DNA of 49,260 nt, taken from Alistipes sp. (lineage in GTDB: Bacteria; Bacteroidota; Bacteroidia; Bacteroidales; Rikenellaceae). Made by a program: the position numbers and the translations under genes. Of the stretch, positions 16,985 through 26,062 are shown piece by piece. A model generated the notes under the pieces. It saw only the letters and a list, made by a program, of their open reading frames with translations, was not told the origin of the DNA and searched no databases. The first letter of the stretch is position 1. The number at the start of each line of letters is the position of its first letter. The stretch lies in assembly GCA_017629145.1 (NCBI GenBank), contig JAGBXR010000014.1:1-49260 (forward strand), given 5' to 3'.

Positions 16985-17039
16985 AGCCCGGAACATAGAG
17001 AGGGCATAACAAACGACATTAAGCCAGAGAAGAGAGCAA

Positions 17040-19148
17040 ATGAGAGTAAAGAGTAACATAAAGCGAGTAACGTCGGCATTCAGCACAGCCGTAGCACTAC
17101 TTTTCGGTGCGGCACTGCTCACGAAGTGCGCCTCGACAATGACACCTACAGGAGGACCAAAGGATACGCTGCCTCCAGTGATTGTACATATGGAGCCGAA
17201 CAACTTCACGACGATGGTCGATACGCTCCATCCACCAAAGTTCTATATCGAGTTCAACGAGTATGTGCAGATCAAGGATCAGCAAAAGGAGCTCTACACA
17301 TCGCCAGCGATGAAGAAGAAGCCTACGGTATCACGTCGCGGCAAGGGTATCGTCGTGCAGATTAAAGATACGTTGCGCCCGAATACGACCTACGCCATAA
17401 ACTTCGGCTCGTCGATTCTGGACAACAACGAGGGTAACCCACTGCACTCGATGCGCTATGTGTTCTCGACAGGCCCCGAGATCGACTCGATGATTGTGTC
17501 GGGCTATACGGCCGACTCCTACGAGGCCGACTCGGTGAGCAAGACGTTTATCTACTTCTTCATTGCCGACTCTGTAGAGCGCAACCAAGAGTGGGATTCG
17601 ACGATGTTCAAGTATAAGCCCGATGTCATTGCACGTGCCGAGAACAACGGTATCTTCATCGCGCAAAACCTCAAGCCTGTACCCTATCGTATCTATGCGT
17701 TCGAGGATACGAACAACAATATGGAGTATGAGCCATCCGTAGACCAGATCGGCTTCCTCGACACGACATACAACCCTGCTGAGATGCCAGGCTTTACCAT
17801 ATGGTACGACTCGTTGCGTCACTACCCATCGGCCGAGCCACAGCTCTACTTCCGTATGTTTATGGACCGCCGCTTCACGCGCCAGACACTCAGCGGTCAG
17901 GAGCGCCTCAACCGTCATAAGGCAATGCTCTACTTCGGTGCTCAGAATCCCGAGGTGGTGAAGATTGAACTCGACTCGATACCCGAGGATAAGGTTATCT
18001 ACGACCCACAGACCATAGGCAAGGATACCGTAGCCTTGTGGTTCAACCTCCCTGCCGAGGAGCTTCCCGACACCATCAAGGGACAGATCACCTACTTCAA
18101 GCACGACTCTATCAACAACCTTGTGGAGTCGAGCGACAAGCTACGCCTTGCGTGGGTGAAGACCGAGACGAAGGAGGAGAAGCAGGAGCGCGAAAAGCAG
18201 GAGAAGGAGCGCGAAAAGGCCGAGAAGGCTGGCGAGGAGTATGTTCCACCTACGCCACCCAACCCCTTCAAGGTGACGATGAGCACATCTGGCGAACTGA
18301 ACAAGGATAAGAACCTCGATATGGAGTTCGACTATCCGCTGACACGCTTCGACTCTGCGGCCATCACACTGCGTATGGTACGCGATGGCGAGAGCGACAC
18401 CACAAATGTCGATTTCCACTTCGTGCAGGACACCCTCAACCGCCGCAAGTATCAGTTGCGCGCCGAGTGGGTGAGCAAGGCCAAGTATACGCTGACGATG
18501 CCCGCAGGCGTATTTGCCAACATCGCGCAGGAGCAGAACGACTCGATGTCGTATAACTACACCGGTTCGGATCCCGAGCAGTACGCTATCGTGAGGGTCA
18601 ACGTCAAGAGTTCGCACCCCAAAACGCGCTATATCCTACAGCTTACAAATGCCCAGGGACGCACGCAGAAGCAGATATTCGACGTCAAGAGCGGCGACTA
18701 CATCTTCGAGTATGTATCGCCAGGCGATGTTATGCTCCGCGTTGTCGAGGACAAGAACGGCAACGGCAAGTGGGATACAGGCGATATGGTGGCTATGCGC
18801 CAGCCCGAACGCACCGAGATTTACAAGAATGAGGAGGGCGTGGAGCTTATCACCACCAAGGCAAACTGGGAGTTCGACATCGCAGTCAATATGGACCAGC
18901 TCTTCGCACCAGTTACGATGGAGAGCGTCATCAAGATGATTGACGACAGAGAGGATGCACGCCTCAAGAAGCTCACCGAGGAGAGAGCCAAGAAGCAGAA
19001 GCAGGGCAACAAGAACAACTCTAACGGTATGGGTGGCTTCGGAGGTTTCGGCGGTCTTGGCGGTATGACGGGCGGCTCGGGAATGGGCGGCTCGGGAATG
19101 GGCGGTGGCTCGGGTGCTGGAGGTATGCGTACTAACACAGGCTTTTAG
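17040..19148 (+). CDS. Ig-like domain lipoprotein with Gly/Met-rich tail
   Basis: A 702-residue protein. It starts with a long basic n-region, a hydrophobic helix and a likely lipidated Cys30 (LLTKCAS). The stretch STMTPTGGPKDTLPP is the hallmark opening of a Bacteroidota family with an N-terminal bacterial Ig-like domain (NFGSSILDNNEGNPLHSMRY). Several beta domains follow. A highly charged Lys/Glu segment at about 376-401 looks helical, and the last ~45 residues are Gly/Met/Ser-rich repeats after a lysine-rich stretch. Probably anchored in the outer membrane, facing the periplasm; the role is unknown. The low-complexity tail is unusual for the family as far as I know. The next gene starts 3 bp later. 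Confidence 0.78.
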   Translation: MRVKSNIKRVTSAFSTAVALLFGAALLTKCASTMTPTGGPKDTLPPVIVHMEPNNFTTMVDTLHPPKFYIEFNEYVQIKDQQKELYTSPAMKKKPTVSRRGKGIVVQIKDTLRPNTTYAINFGSSILDNNEGNPLHSMRYVFSTGPEIDSMIVSGYTADSYEADSVSKTFIYFFIADSVERNQEWDSTMFKYKPDVIARAENNGIFIAQNLKPVPYRIYAFEDTNNNMEYEPSVDQIGFLDTTYNPAEMPGFTIWYDSLRHYPSAEPQLYFRMFMDRRFTRQTLSGQERLNRHKAMLYFGAQNPEVVKIELDSIPEDKVIYDPQTIGKDTVALWFNLPAEELPDTIKGQITYFKHDSINNLVESSDKLRLAWVKTETKEEKQEREKQEKEREKAEKAGEEYVPPTPPNPFKVTMSTSGELNKDKNLDMEFDYPLTRFDSAAITLRMVRDGESDTTNVDFHFVQDTLNRRKYQLRAEWVSKAKYTLTMPAGVFANIAQEQNDSMSYNYTGSDPEQYAIVRVNVKSSHPKTRYILQLTNAQGRTQKQIFDVKSGDYIFEYVSPGDVMLRVVEDKNGNGKWDTGDMVAMRQPERTEIYKNEEGVELITTKANWEFDIAVNMDQLFAPVTMESVIKMIDDREDARLKKLTEERAKKQKQGNKNNSNGMGGFGGFGGLGGMTGGSGMGGSGMGGGSGAGGMRTNTGF

Positions 19149-19150
19149 AG

Positions 19151-20014
19151 ATGAAACAGAGATATTCAATACTTTTTACGACATTGGCATTCGCGGTGCT
19201 GATGTTGGCAGCGACACCTGCCAGAGCGCAGCACACACTCACTCTGAATGCCGGCTCGGGTGTCTCTACAGCACGATTCTACCCTGCCGAGGAGACAAAG
19301 TGGATGTGGGGCTCGGAGTGTGTGGGCCTCTCGTGGCGCTACTATAGCGACAGACCTCGCTTTGTGGGCGCTGTGGGTATCGACTTGGAGTACCTCGAGA
19401 GAGGCTTCTGTATGGGATATACCTACACCTCGGAGTTCAAGGACGACAAGGAGATACGCCACTACAAGTACTACACGCGAAATGTCAACTCGATAATGCT
19501 GCCACTTGTATGGCAACCCCACTTCTACCTCGCCAAGAATCGTCTTCGACTATTCCTCGAGGCGGCAGTGGTCTTTGCCTTCAACCTCACTTCGAACTAC
19601 AGCTACGAGGATGACCGCTACCCTGCAGGCGACTACGAGTGGAAAGTACCACGCGACAACCGCTTTGGTTATGGTCTCTCGGGAGGTGTCGGCTTCTCGG
19701 TGCTTCTCGGACAGGTCGAGATTGGTATCAAGGGTCGCTACACCTTCGGATACTCCGACATTCTGAAGAACCGCAACAAGTACTACTCCAACACGACCGA
19801 CGGCCGCGAAAACCCATTCTACTACTCGCCACTGCGCTCACCACTCGACAACATCAACGTGATGTTCACAGTCGGCTGGCGCTTTAACAAGCGAGGCTTC
19901 GACGAGTGGTTTGTAGTCCGACAGAAGAAGTCGAAGAATAAGACAGGTTTCAACTTCTCGGAGCAGAGCGGCTCGAATCAGTCGGGAGGCAGCAGTTCAC
20001 GTACGCGACGCTAA
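19151..20014 (+). CDS. Outer-membrane beta-barrel protein, porin-like family
   Basis: A 287-residue protein with a signal peptide (cleavage after ARA, about residue 26) and alternating hydrophobic beta strands such as RLRLFLEAAVVFAFNL, GYGLSGGVGFSVLLG and VEIGIKGRYTFGY. The barrel ends with INVMFTVGWRF, followed by a polar Ser/Gly/Arg tail of about 35 residues. This fits a small eight- to ten-stranded barrel. Its gene is only 3 bp after the Ig-like lipoprotein gene, which suggests partners in the outer membrane. Function unknown. Confidence 0.78.
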   Translation: MKQRYSILFTTLAFAVLMLAATPARAQHTLTLNAGSGVSTARFYPAEETKWMWGSECVGLSWRYYSDRPRFVGAVGIDLEYLERGFCMGYTYTSEFKDDKEIRHYKYYTRNVNSIMLPLVWQPHFYLAKNRLRLFLEAAVVFAFNLTSNYSYEDDRYPAGDYEWKVPRDNRFGYGLSGGVGFSVLLGQVEIGIKGRYTFGYSDILKNRNKYYSNTTDGRENPFYYSPLRSPLDNINVMFTVGWRFNKRGFDEWFVVRQKKSKNKTGFNFSEQSGSNQSGGSSSRTRR

Positions 20015-20058
20015 AGACACATTATCAGCAAATTAACGTAACAGAAAAATACAATAGT

Positions 20059-20397
20059 ATGGATTCAACAAGACAGCAGAAGATTGCACGACAGATTCAG
20101 CGCGACATCGCCGAGATTCTCCAGAAGGATATGGCCGACACTATTCGCGGTTCGTTGGTTACGGTAACTACCGTACGCGTTTCGCCCGACTTAGCATACG
20201 CGAAGATCTATGTCAGCATCTTCCCATTCGACCGCAGCGAGGCTTTGCTCGAGGCTATCAAGGAGCGTGGCTGGCAGATTCGCAAACTCCTCGGAGCACG
20301 TATCCGCAACCAGCTCAAGATTGTTCCCGAGCTGGAGTTCTTCGTGGATGACTCGTTGGAGTATATCGACAATATCGACAACCTCTTGAGCAAGTAA
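20059..20397 (+). CDS. rbfA: 30S ribosome-binding factor RbfA
   Basis: A 112-residue single KH-like domain protein. RQQKIARQIQRDIAEIL at the start, VTVTTVRVSPDLAYAKIYVS in the middle, and LGARIRNQLKIVPELEFFVDDSLEY at the end are the family signatures. RbfA helps mature the 5' end of 16S rRNA during 30S assembly. The rbfA-permease pair is frequent in Bacteroidota. ATG 20059 follows a 44-bp gap. Confidence 0.93.
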   Translation: MDSTRQQKIARQIQRDIAEILQKDMADTIRGSLVTVTTVRVSPDLAYAKIYVSIFPFDRSEALLEAIKERGWQIRKLLGARIRNQLKIVPELEFFVDDSLEYIDNIDNLLSK

Positions 20398-20433
20398 TCG
20401 AGCCGCAGCTCGCCATTAAACGCCGTCGCCGAT

Positions 20434-21627
20434 ATGCTATGGTTTAAGTTTGCACGCAGGTATATGTTCTCGCCGAAGTCACACTCGGTGATCAACATCA
20501 TCGCCTCGGTGAGTGTCATCGCCGTGGCCGTACCTACGGCTGCTATGACCATACTGCTGGCTATGTTCGGCGGTCTGGGCAACACCATAGCCGACATATA
20601 CTCGGCCGTAGATGCCGATATGGAGCTTGTGGCAACGCGCGGACAGACATTCCGTTGCGAGGATATCGACACCGAGGCACTCGCCGCAGTTGAGGGTGTC
20701 GAGCATATCGCAACTTATATCGAGCAGGAGGTGATGGCCACAGCCAATGGCCGCCGCACGACATTTGTGCTACGTGGCATCGAGGAAGAGTACACACAGG
20801 TGCTGCCTATCGATAGTTACGTGGCGCGTGGCAACACGCAGTCGATAGCCCAGGGACGCATTGTACTGGGTTATGGCATAGCCTCCGAGCTTCAGGCTGT
20901 GGGGCTGGGCAGCGAGATAGAGCTCTATGCCCTCAACCGCCGCACACTCTCGACACTGCTGCCCTTGAGCGGCATATCGCGCGAGAAGGTGACGCTGGGC
21001 GCTCTGGTGCTTTCCAACTCCGATATCAACGCCTCGCTGGCACTTGCCGACATAGCCCTCGTGCAGCGACTTCTCAACCATCAGGGACGACTCTCGGGCG
21101 TGGCGATAAAGCTGCGCGACGGAGCCGACATCCTCGCCGCGGAGCGTAAAATAGAGAGCCTCGCAGGTGAGGGTTTCGAGGTGCGCACACGCGAGGAGAA
21201 GAACGCCTCGATGAATGCAATACTGCGTATGGAGAAGTCGGTAATTGCACTCATCGGCGTGCTCATAGCCCTTGTCGCCACCTTTGCCATCGTAGGCTCG
21301 GTGGTGATGCTCATCACCGATAAGCGCCGCGACATAGCAACACTTCGCGCTATGGGCGCATCTCACCGCCTTGTACACCACATCTTCGTGGGCGAGGGCG
21401 TGCTACTCACCGCCTCGGGATGCATCCTCGGACTCCTCTTCGGCCTGGGATTCTGCCTCGGCCAGCAGAGGTTCGGATGGATAGCGATGCCCGGAGCATC
21501 GATGCTCGACAGCTACCCTGTGGAGATATCGCTTGGCGACACGCTGCTCGTAGCCGCCATTATTGTAGCTTTGGGTGTGGCTATATCGCACCTCACGGTA
21601 CGCAAAACACTCGACAAAAACCTTTAA
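20434..21627 (+). CDS. FtsX/LolC-LolE-type ABC transporter permease
   Basis: A 397-residue membrane protein with one N-terminal helix (about 20-48). A periplasmic MacB-like domain follows (about 50-260), then three C-terminal helices in an FtsX domain (TDKRRDIATLRAMGAS coupling-helix region near 297-312). This topology is that of LolC/LolE and related MacB permeases, which extract lipoproteins or substrates from the inner membrane. No ATPase gene is adjacent, so it presumably pairs with a LolD-like subunit encoded elsewhere. A lipoprotein gene follows 6 bp later. Confidence 0.87.
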   Translation: MLWFKFARRYMFSPKSHSVINIIASVSVIAVAVPTAAMTILLAMFGGLGNTIADIYSAVDADMELVATRGQTFRCEDIDTEALAAVEGVEHIATYIEQEVMATANGRRTTFVLRGIEEEYTQVLPIDSYVARGNTQSIAQGRIVLGYGIASELQAVGLGSEIELYALNRRTLSTLLPLSGISREKVTLGALVLSNSDINASLALADIALVQRLLNHQGRLSGVAIKLRDGADILAAERKIESLAGEGFEVRTREEKNASMNAILRMEKSVIALIGVLIALVATFAIVGSVVMLITDKRRDIATLRAMGASHRLVHHIFVGEGVLLTASGCILGLLFGLGFCLGQQRFGWIAMPGASMLDSYPVEISLGDTLLVAAIIVALGVAISHLTVRKTLDKNL

Positions 21628-21633
21628 GATAGT

Positions 21634-22548
21634 ATGAAGATATTCAGAAATAGCCTCGCGGTATGTATCGCACTTGCAGCCGTTGTGCTGGGCGGTTGCA
21701 ACAGACCCCAGACAATATCGGACAACGAGCTGATAGATATATTCCACGACGCCTACCTCGCAAATGCCTACCTCAACAGCACCTTTGAGGAGTACGACTC
21801 GGTGCTCGTCTACGAGCCTATACTCGAGCGATATGGCTATACGATAGAGGATTTGCAGCATAGCATACAGACATTCTCGGAGCGCAAGAGTGCACTGCTC
21901 AGCGACCTTGTGGCGAAGACCTACCGCCGTCTCGATGAGGAGTCAAAAGCAGAGGCGCGCAAGGTGGTAATCCTCGACACGCTCGACCGCGTGGCACAGC
22001 GCACATATACGCGTATGATATATGCCGACTCGCTCATCGTAGTCAAGGAGTTGCGCGACACCTCGAAGCTGCGCATCACCATAGATAGCCTCGTGCCTGG
22101 CGAGTACAACGTATCGTTTAGCTATCTTATCGACTCGCTCGATGAGAACCGCAACTCGCGCGTCGAGGCATATGTGCTTTGCAGCGACTCGGCACGCACT
22201 ATGCGCCATACGACGATGCTCAGCCGTTACCGCGAGAGCAACTACTCACGTAAGTTCACGGTAGATACGCAGCATCGTCAGCTATATATAAATATGTACT
22301 ACCACCCAAGCAACGAGATATCGAAGCAGCCCGACATTACCATCCGCGACCTGGAGGTGGAGCGTGTGCTTCCTGCCGAGGTGTCGGTAGACAGCTTGTA
22401 CCACCAGCAGCTCAACGTGCGAATCTTCAACCACGCACTTATGAGCCGCTTCACAGCCGATACGATATATATCCCCGAGCCTATTATCGAACCAGACAGC
22501 ATAGCAAGCTATGAAGAGGCGGATAGCAGCGCACTACGCACTTATTAA
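21634..22548 (+). CDS. DUF4296 domain lipoprotein
   Basis: A 304-residue protein with lipobox LGGC (Cys22). The helical DUF4296 region lies at about 28-110 (ISDNELIDIFHDAYLANAYL, YGYTIEDLQHSIQTFSERK), followed by a beta-rich domain of about 150 residues with many Arg/Tyr. DUF4296 proteins are small Bacteroidota lipoproteins of unknown function; most are shorter, so the C-terminal beta region is an extension. The last 38 bp overlap the amidohydrolase gene in another frame. Confidence 0.8.
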   Translation: MKIFRNSLAVCIALAAVVLGGCNRPQTISDNELIDIFHDAYLANAYLNSTFEEYDSVLVYEPILERYGYTIEDLQHSIQTFSERKSALLSDLVAKTYRRLDEESKAEARKVVILDTLDRVAQRTYTRMIYADSLIVVKELRDTSKLRITIDSLVPGEYNVSFSYLIDSLDENRNSRVEAYVLCSDSARTMRHTTMLSRYRESNYSRKFTVDTQHRQLYINMYYHPSNEISKQPDITIRDLEVERVLPAEVSVDSLYHQQLNVRIFNHALMSRFTADTIYIPEPIIEPDSIASYEEADSSALRTY

Positions 22549-23641
22549 CGGACGACTTGAACGCAACATCGTAATCACAACCGATGCTGAAGGCACGATA
22601 GTCGCTATCGAGCAGCCCGAGGCGCTGGATAGTTGCGCGAGTGTCGAGTTCTACCCGGGTATCATCATACCGGGTATGGTCAACGCACACTGCCACCTCG
22701 AGCTATCATACCTCGGTGGCGCAATTGCCGAGGGGCAGGGCTTCGCGGGCTTTGCTCGCGAGATAGGCCGCGTGCGCGGAGGATTCAGCGATGCGGAGCG
22801 CCGACACGCTGCCGATATGGCAGATGCGCTAATGTGGGCAGAGGGAGTACAGGCCGTAGCCGACATCGCGAACGATGCGCTGCTAATGGATATCAAGAAA
22901 GGGTCAAACATCGAGTACACAACCCTCTTCGAGCACTTCGGACTCAACAACCTCTCGACCGAGTCAATATGCGCTATGGCCGAGCAACACGACGCTGCAG
23001 CCACCCCACACTCGACATACTCGGTGCAGGATGCGCCATTCAGGGAGCTATGCCACTACGGCAAGGCTCCGCTATCGGTGCACTTCCTCGAATCGCCCTC
23101 CGAGGCGGAGCTGTATCGCGGTTGCGGAGGACTCAAGGAGTGGTACGACCGTATGGGCTGGGAGTGCGACTTTCTGCACTACACAACACCTGCGCGACGC
23201 ATTACGGAGAGTGTGCCCAACGGCCGAAACTTGCTTCTTGTACACTGCTGCGAGGCTACGCCAAGCGACGTGGAGCTGATAAACAGAGAGCTCGGCGACA
23301 GGGTGACGTGGGTGCTTTGTCCCGAATCCAACCGCTATATATCCTCAGTTAAGCCACCCGTAGAGATGCTTCGCGAGATGGGCTGCTCGATAGCTATCGG
23401 CACCGACTCGAAGGCTTCGGCACGCCATCTGTCGATGGTCGAGAATATGCGATTGTTGGGCAATGTAGGACTCGAAGAGTTGCTATGCTGGGCAACGATA
23501 AATGGAGCAAAAGCGCTTGGCGTAGAGAACAGATTAGGCAGTATCGAGGTGGGCAAACGCCCAGGATTGGTGCTTATCGAGGGTGCCGACCTGCACGAAA
23601 TGCGACTTACAGAAGAGTGCAGATCACGCCGTCTGATATAG
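22511..23641 (+). CDS. Amidohydrolase-superfamily deaminase
   Basis: A 376-residue metal-dependent hydrolase. It has an N-terminal urease-like beta sandwich, HxH metal ligands in NAHCHLEL (His60, His62), PHSTYS near 141, a third metal histidine in SVHFLES and a further histidine in LLVHCCE. The metal Asp lies in GTDSKAS near 299-305, and the C-terminal strand GSIEVGKRPGLVLIEGADL is typical. The pattern fits the ATZ/TRZ and aminodeoxyfutalosine/S-adenosylhomocysteine deaminase group. A role in futalosine-type menaquinone synthesis is possible, but no other gene of that pathway is present. Its start is inside the DUF4296 gene (38-bp overlap). A terminator follows 20 bp after the stop. Confidence 0.82.
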   Translation: MKRRIAAHYALINGRLERNIVITTDAEGTIVAIEQPEALDSCASVEFYPGIIIPGMVNAHCHLELSYLGGAIAEGQGFAGFAREIGRVRGGFSDAERRHAADMADALMWAEGVQAVADIANDALLMDIKKGSNIEYTTLFEHFGLNNLSTESICAMAEQHDAAATPHSTYSVQDAPFRELCHYGKAPLSVHFLESPSEAELYRGCGGLKEWYDRMGWECDFLHYTTPARRITESVPNGRNLLLVHCCEATPSDVELINRELGDRVTWVLCPESNRYISSVKPPVEMLREMGCSIAIGTDSKASARHLSMVENMRLLGNVGLEELLCWATINGAKALGVENRLGSIEVGKRPGLVLIEGADLHEMRLTEECRSRRLI

Positions 23642-23660
23642 TTTTAAGCAGTATACTTTT

Positions 23661-23710
23661 AGTCCACTTTTTGACGATTAGAGAAATCGCAGAGAGTGGA
23701 CTTTTTATTT
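23661..23710 (+). terminator. Intrinsic terminator after the amidohydrolase gene
   Basis: An 8-bp perfect stem (23661-23668 with 23695-23702) closes a 26-nt loop that itself holds a small hairpin (CGATT/AATCG). TTTTATTTT follows. It closes the operon that began at 13299. Confidence 0.85.
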
Positions 23711-23797
23711 TGTATCCGCTACATTTCGGGGGTTTAATACATAGCCATATTACTCGCTAATAAAGCGATATATCAACGACTAGCAAAACTGAATCAG

Positions 23798-23824
23798 CAC
23801 CCCAAAATAGATCTAAAAGGGGTG
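23798..23824. promoter_or_regulatory. Palindromic candidate operator upstream of the capsule promoter
   Basis: CACCCC (23798-23803) and GGGGTG (23819-23824) form a 6-bp inverted repeat around an A-rich centre that itself contains the palindrome TAGATCTA. It lies about 80 bp upstream of the -33 box. A regulator site is a guess. Confidence 0.4.
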
Positions 23825-23873
23825 AAATATCCGAAAAACATAGGCAAATTTTGGACGAATTAGAGTTTTGCTA

Positions 23874-23887
23874 TTAGCTATAGCTAA
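23874..23887. promoter_or_regulatory. 14-bp perfect palindrome TTAGCTATAGCTAA
   Basis: A gapless perfect palindrome ends 18 bp before the -33 element of the capsule promoter. Position and symmetry suit an activator or repressor dimer; no adjacent regulator gene other than upxY is present. Confidence 0.5.
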
Positions 23888-23905
23888 AAAATCAAAGTTC
23901 TACGC

Positions 23906-23936
23906 TTTGCCACTCCCATAATTTTTTATACATTTG
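23906..23936 (+). promoter_or_regulatory. Consensus promoter of the capsule locus
   Basis: TTTG at 23906-23909 and TACATTTG at 23929-23936 are separated by 19 bp, an exact match to TTTG-N19-TAnnTTTG. Transcription would begin near 23943, giving a leader of about 395 nt before upxY. Many Bacteroides capsule promoters are invertible; I found no inverted repeat pair flanking this one, so it is probably fixed. Confidence 0.82.
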
Positions 23937-23942
23937 CGAAGT

Positions 23943-24337
23943 TATTGGTTTGGGCAGCATAGCCTGCCACAGACCGAGGATTCGCGGCGCGATGTGCGGA
24001 GTCGTAATGATCGGCCGTATAAGTGGTTTGGCAGCGAACTATGTTTTTTGCAAAGATGCAAATTTTTGTTCGCCACAATTTAGTCTCCTTTCGAGCAACA
24101 ATCGGCGTAGCAACGCACAGCCTCAAGCGAGCACGAAAGCCAAACCTCGAGAATCTGATCTACTGCGTGGGAGAGCAATGCGCTCAACCTACGGGTGAGG
24201 AGAGAGTATGCCCCTATGTGAAGTGATGCGTAGTGAAGGTGTGGCGCGAGAGTTGGGGCAACAAGATCGGTGAGAGGTCAGAGCACGGAGACGCAACCGA
24301 AGAGCAAAAAAACAGAAGTATAAAGTCGAGGTAAGCA
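23943..24337 (+). promoter_or_regulatory. Long structured 5' leader of the capsule transcript
   Basis: About 395 nt without a convincing gene. It contains an early hairpin (GGCAG 23953-23957 with CTGCC 23964-23968) and a terminator-like hairpin TTTGCA-AAGA-TGCAAA (24047-24062) followed by TTTTTG. By analogy with UpxY-controlled loci, the leader is where a NusG-like antiterminator would load to prevent early stop. A 61-codon frame from ATG 24041 to 24226 overlaps that hairpin; it has no recognisable features and I do not call it. Confidence 0.55.
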
Positions 24338-24859
24338 ATGAGCGAGATAGAGGAGTTGAACTGGTATGCACTGCGCATCTTCCGCAACAAGACATCGCTG
24401 GTGTGGTCGCTCGCCGAGAAGGATGGCATAGAGTGCTACACACCGATACGCGAGGTCGAGGAGCTGCACAACGGCATCGTCCACATCCGCGAGACGAGAA
24501 TAATGCCCTCGCTGATATTTATGCGAACGACACCCGACTATATCCTCCGCCTGCGCAGTCTGACCGAGGACAACATCTACCCCTACTGCGAGCCACGCAG
24601 CAACAAGCCCAAGAGCATTCCCAACGAAGAGATGGAACTCTTCCGCTTCATAGCTCGCACTGCGTCACGCGAAGTGGAGCTCATAGACTACGAGCCACAG
24701 ATGGGCGACAAAGTGCGTATCACAGGTGGCGTGTTCGAGGGCGCCGAGGGTTACATACGACGAGTACACGGAACAAAGCGTTTTGTGGTCTGTATCGAAG
24801 GAGTTGCAGCAATAGCAACGACATACATCCCACGACAATATATCGAAAAACTTGGATAG
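24338..24859 (+). CDS. UpxY family NusG-like transcription antiterminator
   Basis: A 173-residue protein. A NusG N-terminal domain (about 7-105; LNWYALRIFRNKTSLVWSLAEKDGI, RIMPSLIFMRTT) is followed by a KOW motif (about 120-150; MGDKVRITGGVFEGAEGYIRRV). In Bacteroides fragilis, UpxY proteins act on the 5' leader of their own capsule operon and keep RNA polymerase elongating. Its place as first gene after a long leader fits exactly. The usual companion UpxZ, which blocks UpxY of other loci, is not seen here. It starts about 395 nt downstream of the promoter. Confidence 0.9.
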   Translation: MSEIEELNWYALRIFRNKTSLVWSLAEKDGIECYTPIREVEELHNGIVHIRETRIMPSLIFMRTTPDYILRLRSLTEDNIYPYCEPRSNKPKSIPNEEMELFRFIARTASREVELIDYEPQMGDKVRITGGVFEGAEGYIRRVHGTKRFVVCIEGVAAIATTYIPRQYIEKLG

Positions 24860-24882
24860 AAACATAAAAACAGAATAGATAG

Positions 24883-26040
24883 ATGAATACAAGTGTTATT
24901 TTGGCTTTTGCCGCTTCATTGATAGCAACATTTGCAGTGCATCCTTATTTGGTAAGAATCGCCCTTGCCAAAAATATCGTAGACAATCCCGATGCACGCA
25001 AGTTGCAGAAGAGACCAATCCCCGTACTTGGAGGAGCTGCGATTTTCCTTGGAATCATCATTGGCACTGGTGTTAGCGGTCTGCACATAGATTGCTCGTC
25101 ATTGATGATCATCATATCGGCAATGGTCGTGATGCTCTACATTGGTATGATTGACGATATATTGGGACTCTCGCCTATGTTGAGATTTGTGCTTGAGATT
25201 TTGCTGGTATGCCTACTCATCGGCTACAGCGGACTATCAATCGACAATTTCCACGGACTGTTGCATATCAACAGTATACCTATGTGGGTGGCATTTCCGC
25301 TGACTGTCATCGCCACTGTCGGCATTATAAACTCAATAAACCTCATCGATGGTGTTGATGGTCTATCGTCGGGCTATTGTATGTTGGCTTGCTCGGTATT
25401 TGGCTACTATTTTGGTCTGTCGGGACAGCACGATATGCTGATTTTAGCATCAGCATCGGTAGGCTCGATGCTGCCATTCTTCCTGCATAACGTATTCGGC
25501 CAAAGCTCGAAGATGTTTATTGGCGACGGCGGTACACTGACTATGGGTATCGTGCTTTCGACATTTGTGGTACATACTCTCTCCGACGCATCCAACGCCC
25601 CCACAAGTTTGGATCCATCATTCGGCCTCATACCATTTTCGTTGGCAGTGATGTCGATACCCGTCTTCGACACTCTGCGAGTTATGCTTGCACGCATTAT
25701 GCGCGGCACATCGCCCTTCCACCCCGACAAGACGCACCTCCACCACCTATTCATCGAGATGCGCTTCTCGCACGCTGGTGCCGCAGTATCAATCATATTC
25801 CTCAATGCAATGGTTATTGCAGCACAGCTACTCACCTGGAAGCTCGGAGGCTCAATAAATATGCAGATGCTTGTTGTTGTTGTCGTCTCACTTTTGTGCA
25901 CAATCGGACTATACTACACGATGCACCACATCTCCGAGAAAAACATCCTAAAGAGAGCAATGTACCGCATCGGCCTTGCGACGCGATTCGAGCGCAAAGG
26001 AGTATTCTCCTTGCTACAGCACCTGGTAGACAAGCTATAA
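24883..26040 (+). CDS. MraY/WecA family undecaprenyl-phosphate sugar-1-phosphate transferase
   Basis: A 385-residue membrane protein with about 10-11 helices. It has [14 protein letters not shown] at 38-51, the catalytic Asp pair in IDD at 90-92, [12 protein letters not shown] at 153-164, FIGDGG near 217 and the histidine-rich [10 protein letters not shown] loop. This order defines the WecA/TagO branch, which moves GlcNAc-1-phosphate or a related sugar phosphate to undecaprenyl phosphate on the cytoplasmic face. It is the only initiating transferase in the locus, so it probably starts the repeat unit. The sugar cannot be told from sequence. Confidence 0.9.
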   Translation: MNTSVILAFAASLIATFAVHPYLVRIALAKNIVDNPDARKLQKRPIPVLGGAAIFLGIIIGTGVSGLHIDCSSLMIIISAMVVMLYIGMIDDILGLSPMLRFVLEILLVCLLIGYSGLSIDNFHGLLHINSIPMWVAFPLTVIATVGIINSINLIDGVDGLSSGYCMLACSVFGYYFGLSGQHDMLILASASVGSMLPFFLHNVFGQSSKMFIGDGGTLTMGIVLSTFVVHTLSDASNAPTSLDPSFGLIPFSLAVMSIPVFDTLRVMLARIMRGTSPFHPDKTHLHHLFIEMRFSHAGAAVSIIFLNAMVIAAQLLTWKLGGSINMQMLVVVVVSLLCTIGLYYTMHHISEKNILKRAMYRIGLATRFERKGVFSLLQHLVDKL

Positions 26041-26062
26041 TCAACCGATAGTTTTACAATCT

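Noticed and set aside
17331-18104. Minus-strand open frame of about 257 codons opposite the Ig-like lipoprotein
   Set aside because: Shadow of a real gene; its Val/Leu/Arg-rich composition shows no domain.
23860-23960. Invertible promoter of the Bacteroides capsule type
   Set aside because: No pair of inverted repeats flanks the promoter boxes and no nearby invertase gene exists; xerD at 5822 looks like the housekeeping enzyme.
24041-24226. 61-codon frame in the capsule leader
   Set aside because: It overlaps the terminator-like hairpin and has no recognisable domain; a leader peptide cannot be excluded but is not supported.
23642-24337. tRNA or other classical RNA gene in the largest non-repeat gap
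   Set aside because: No cloverleaf or known RNA signature recognised; a terminator, promoter and leader explain the stretch.
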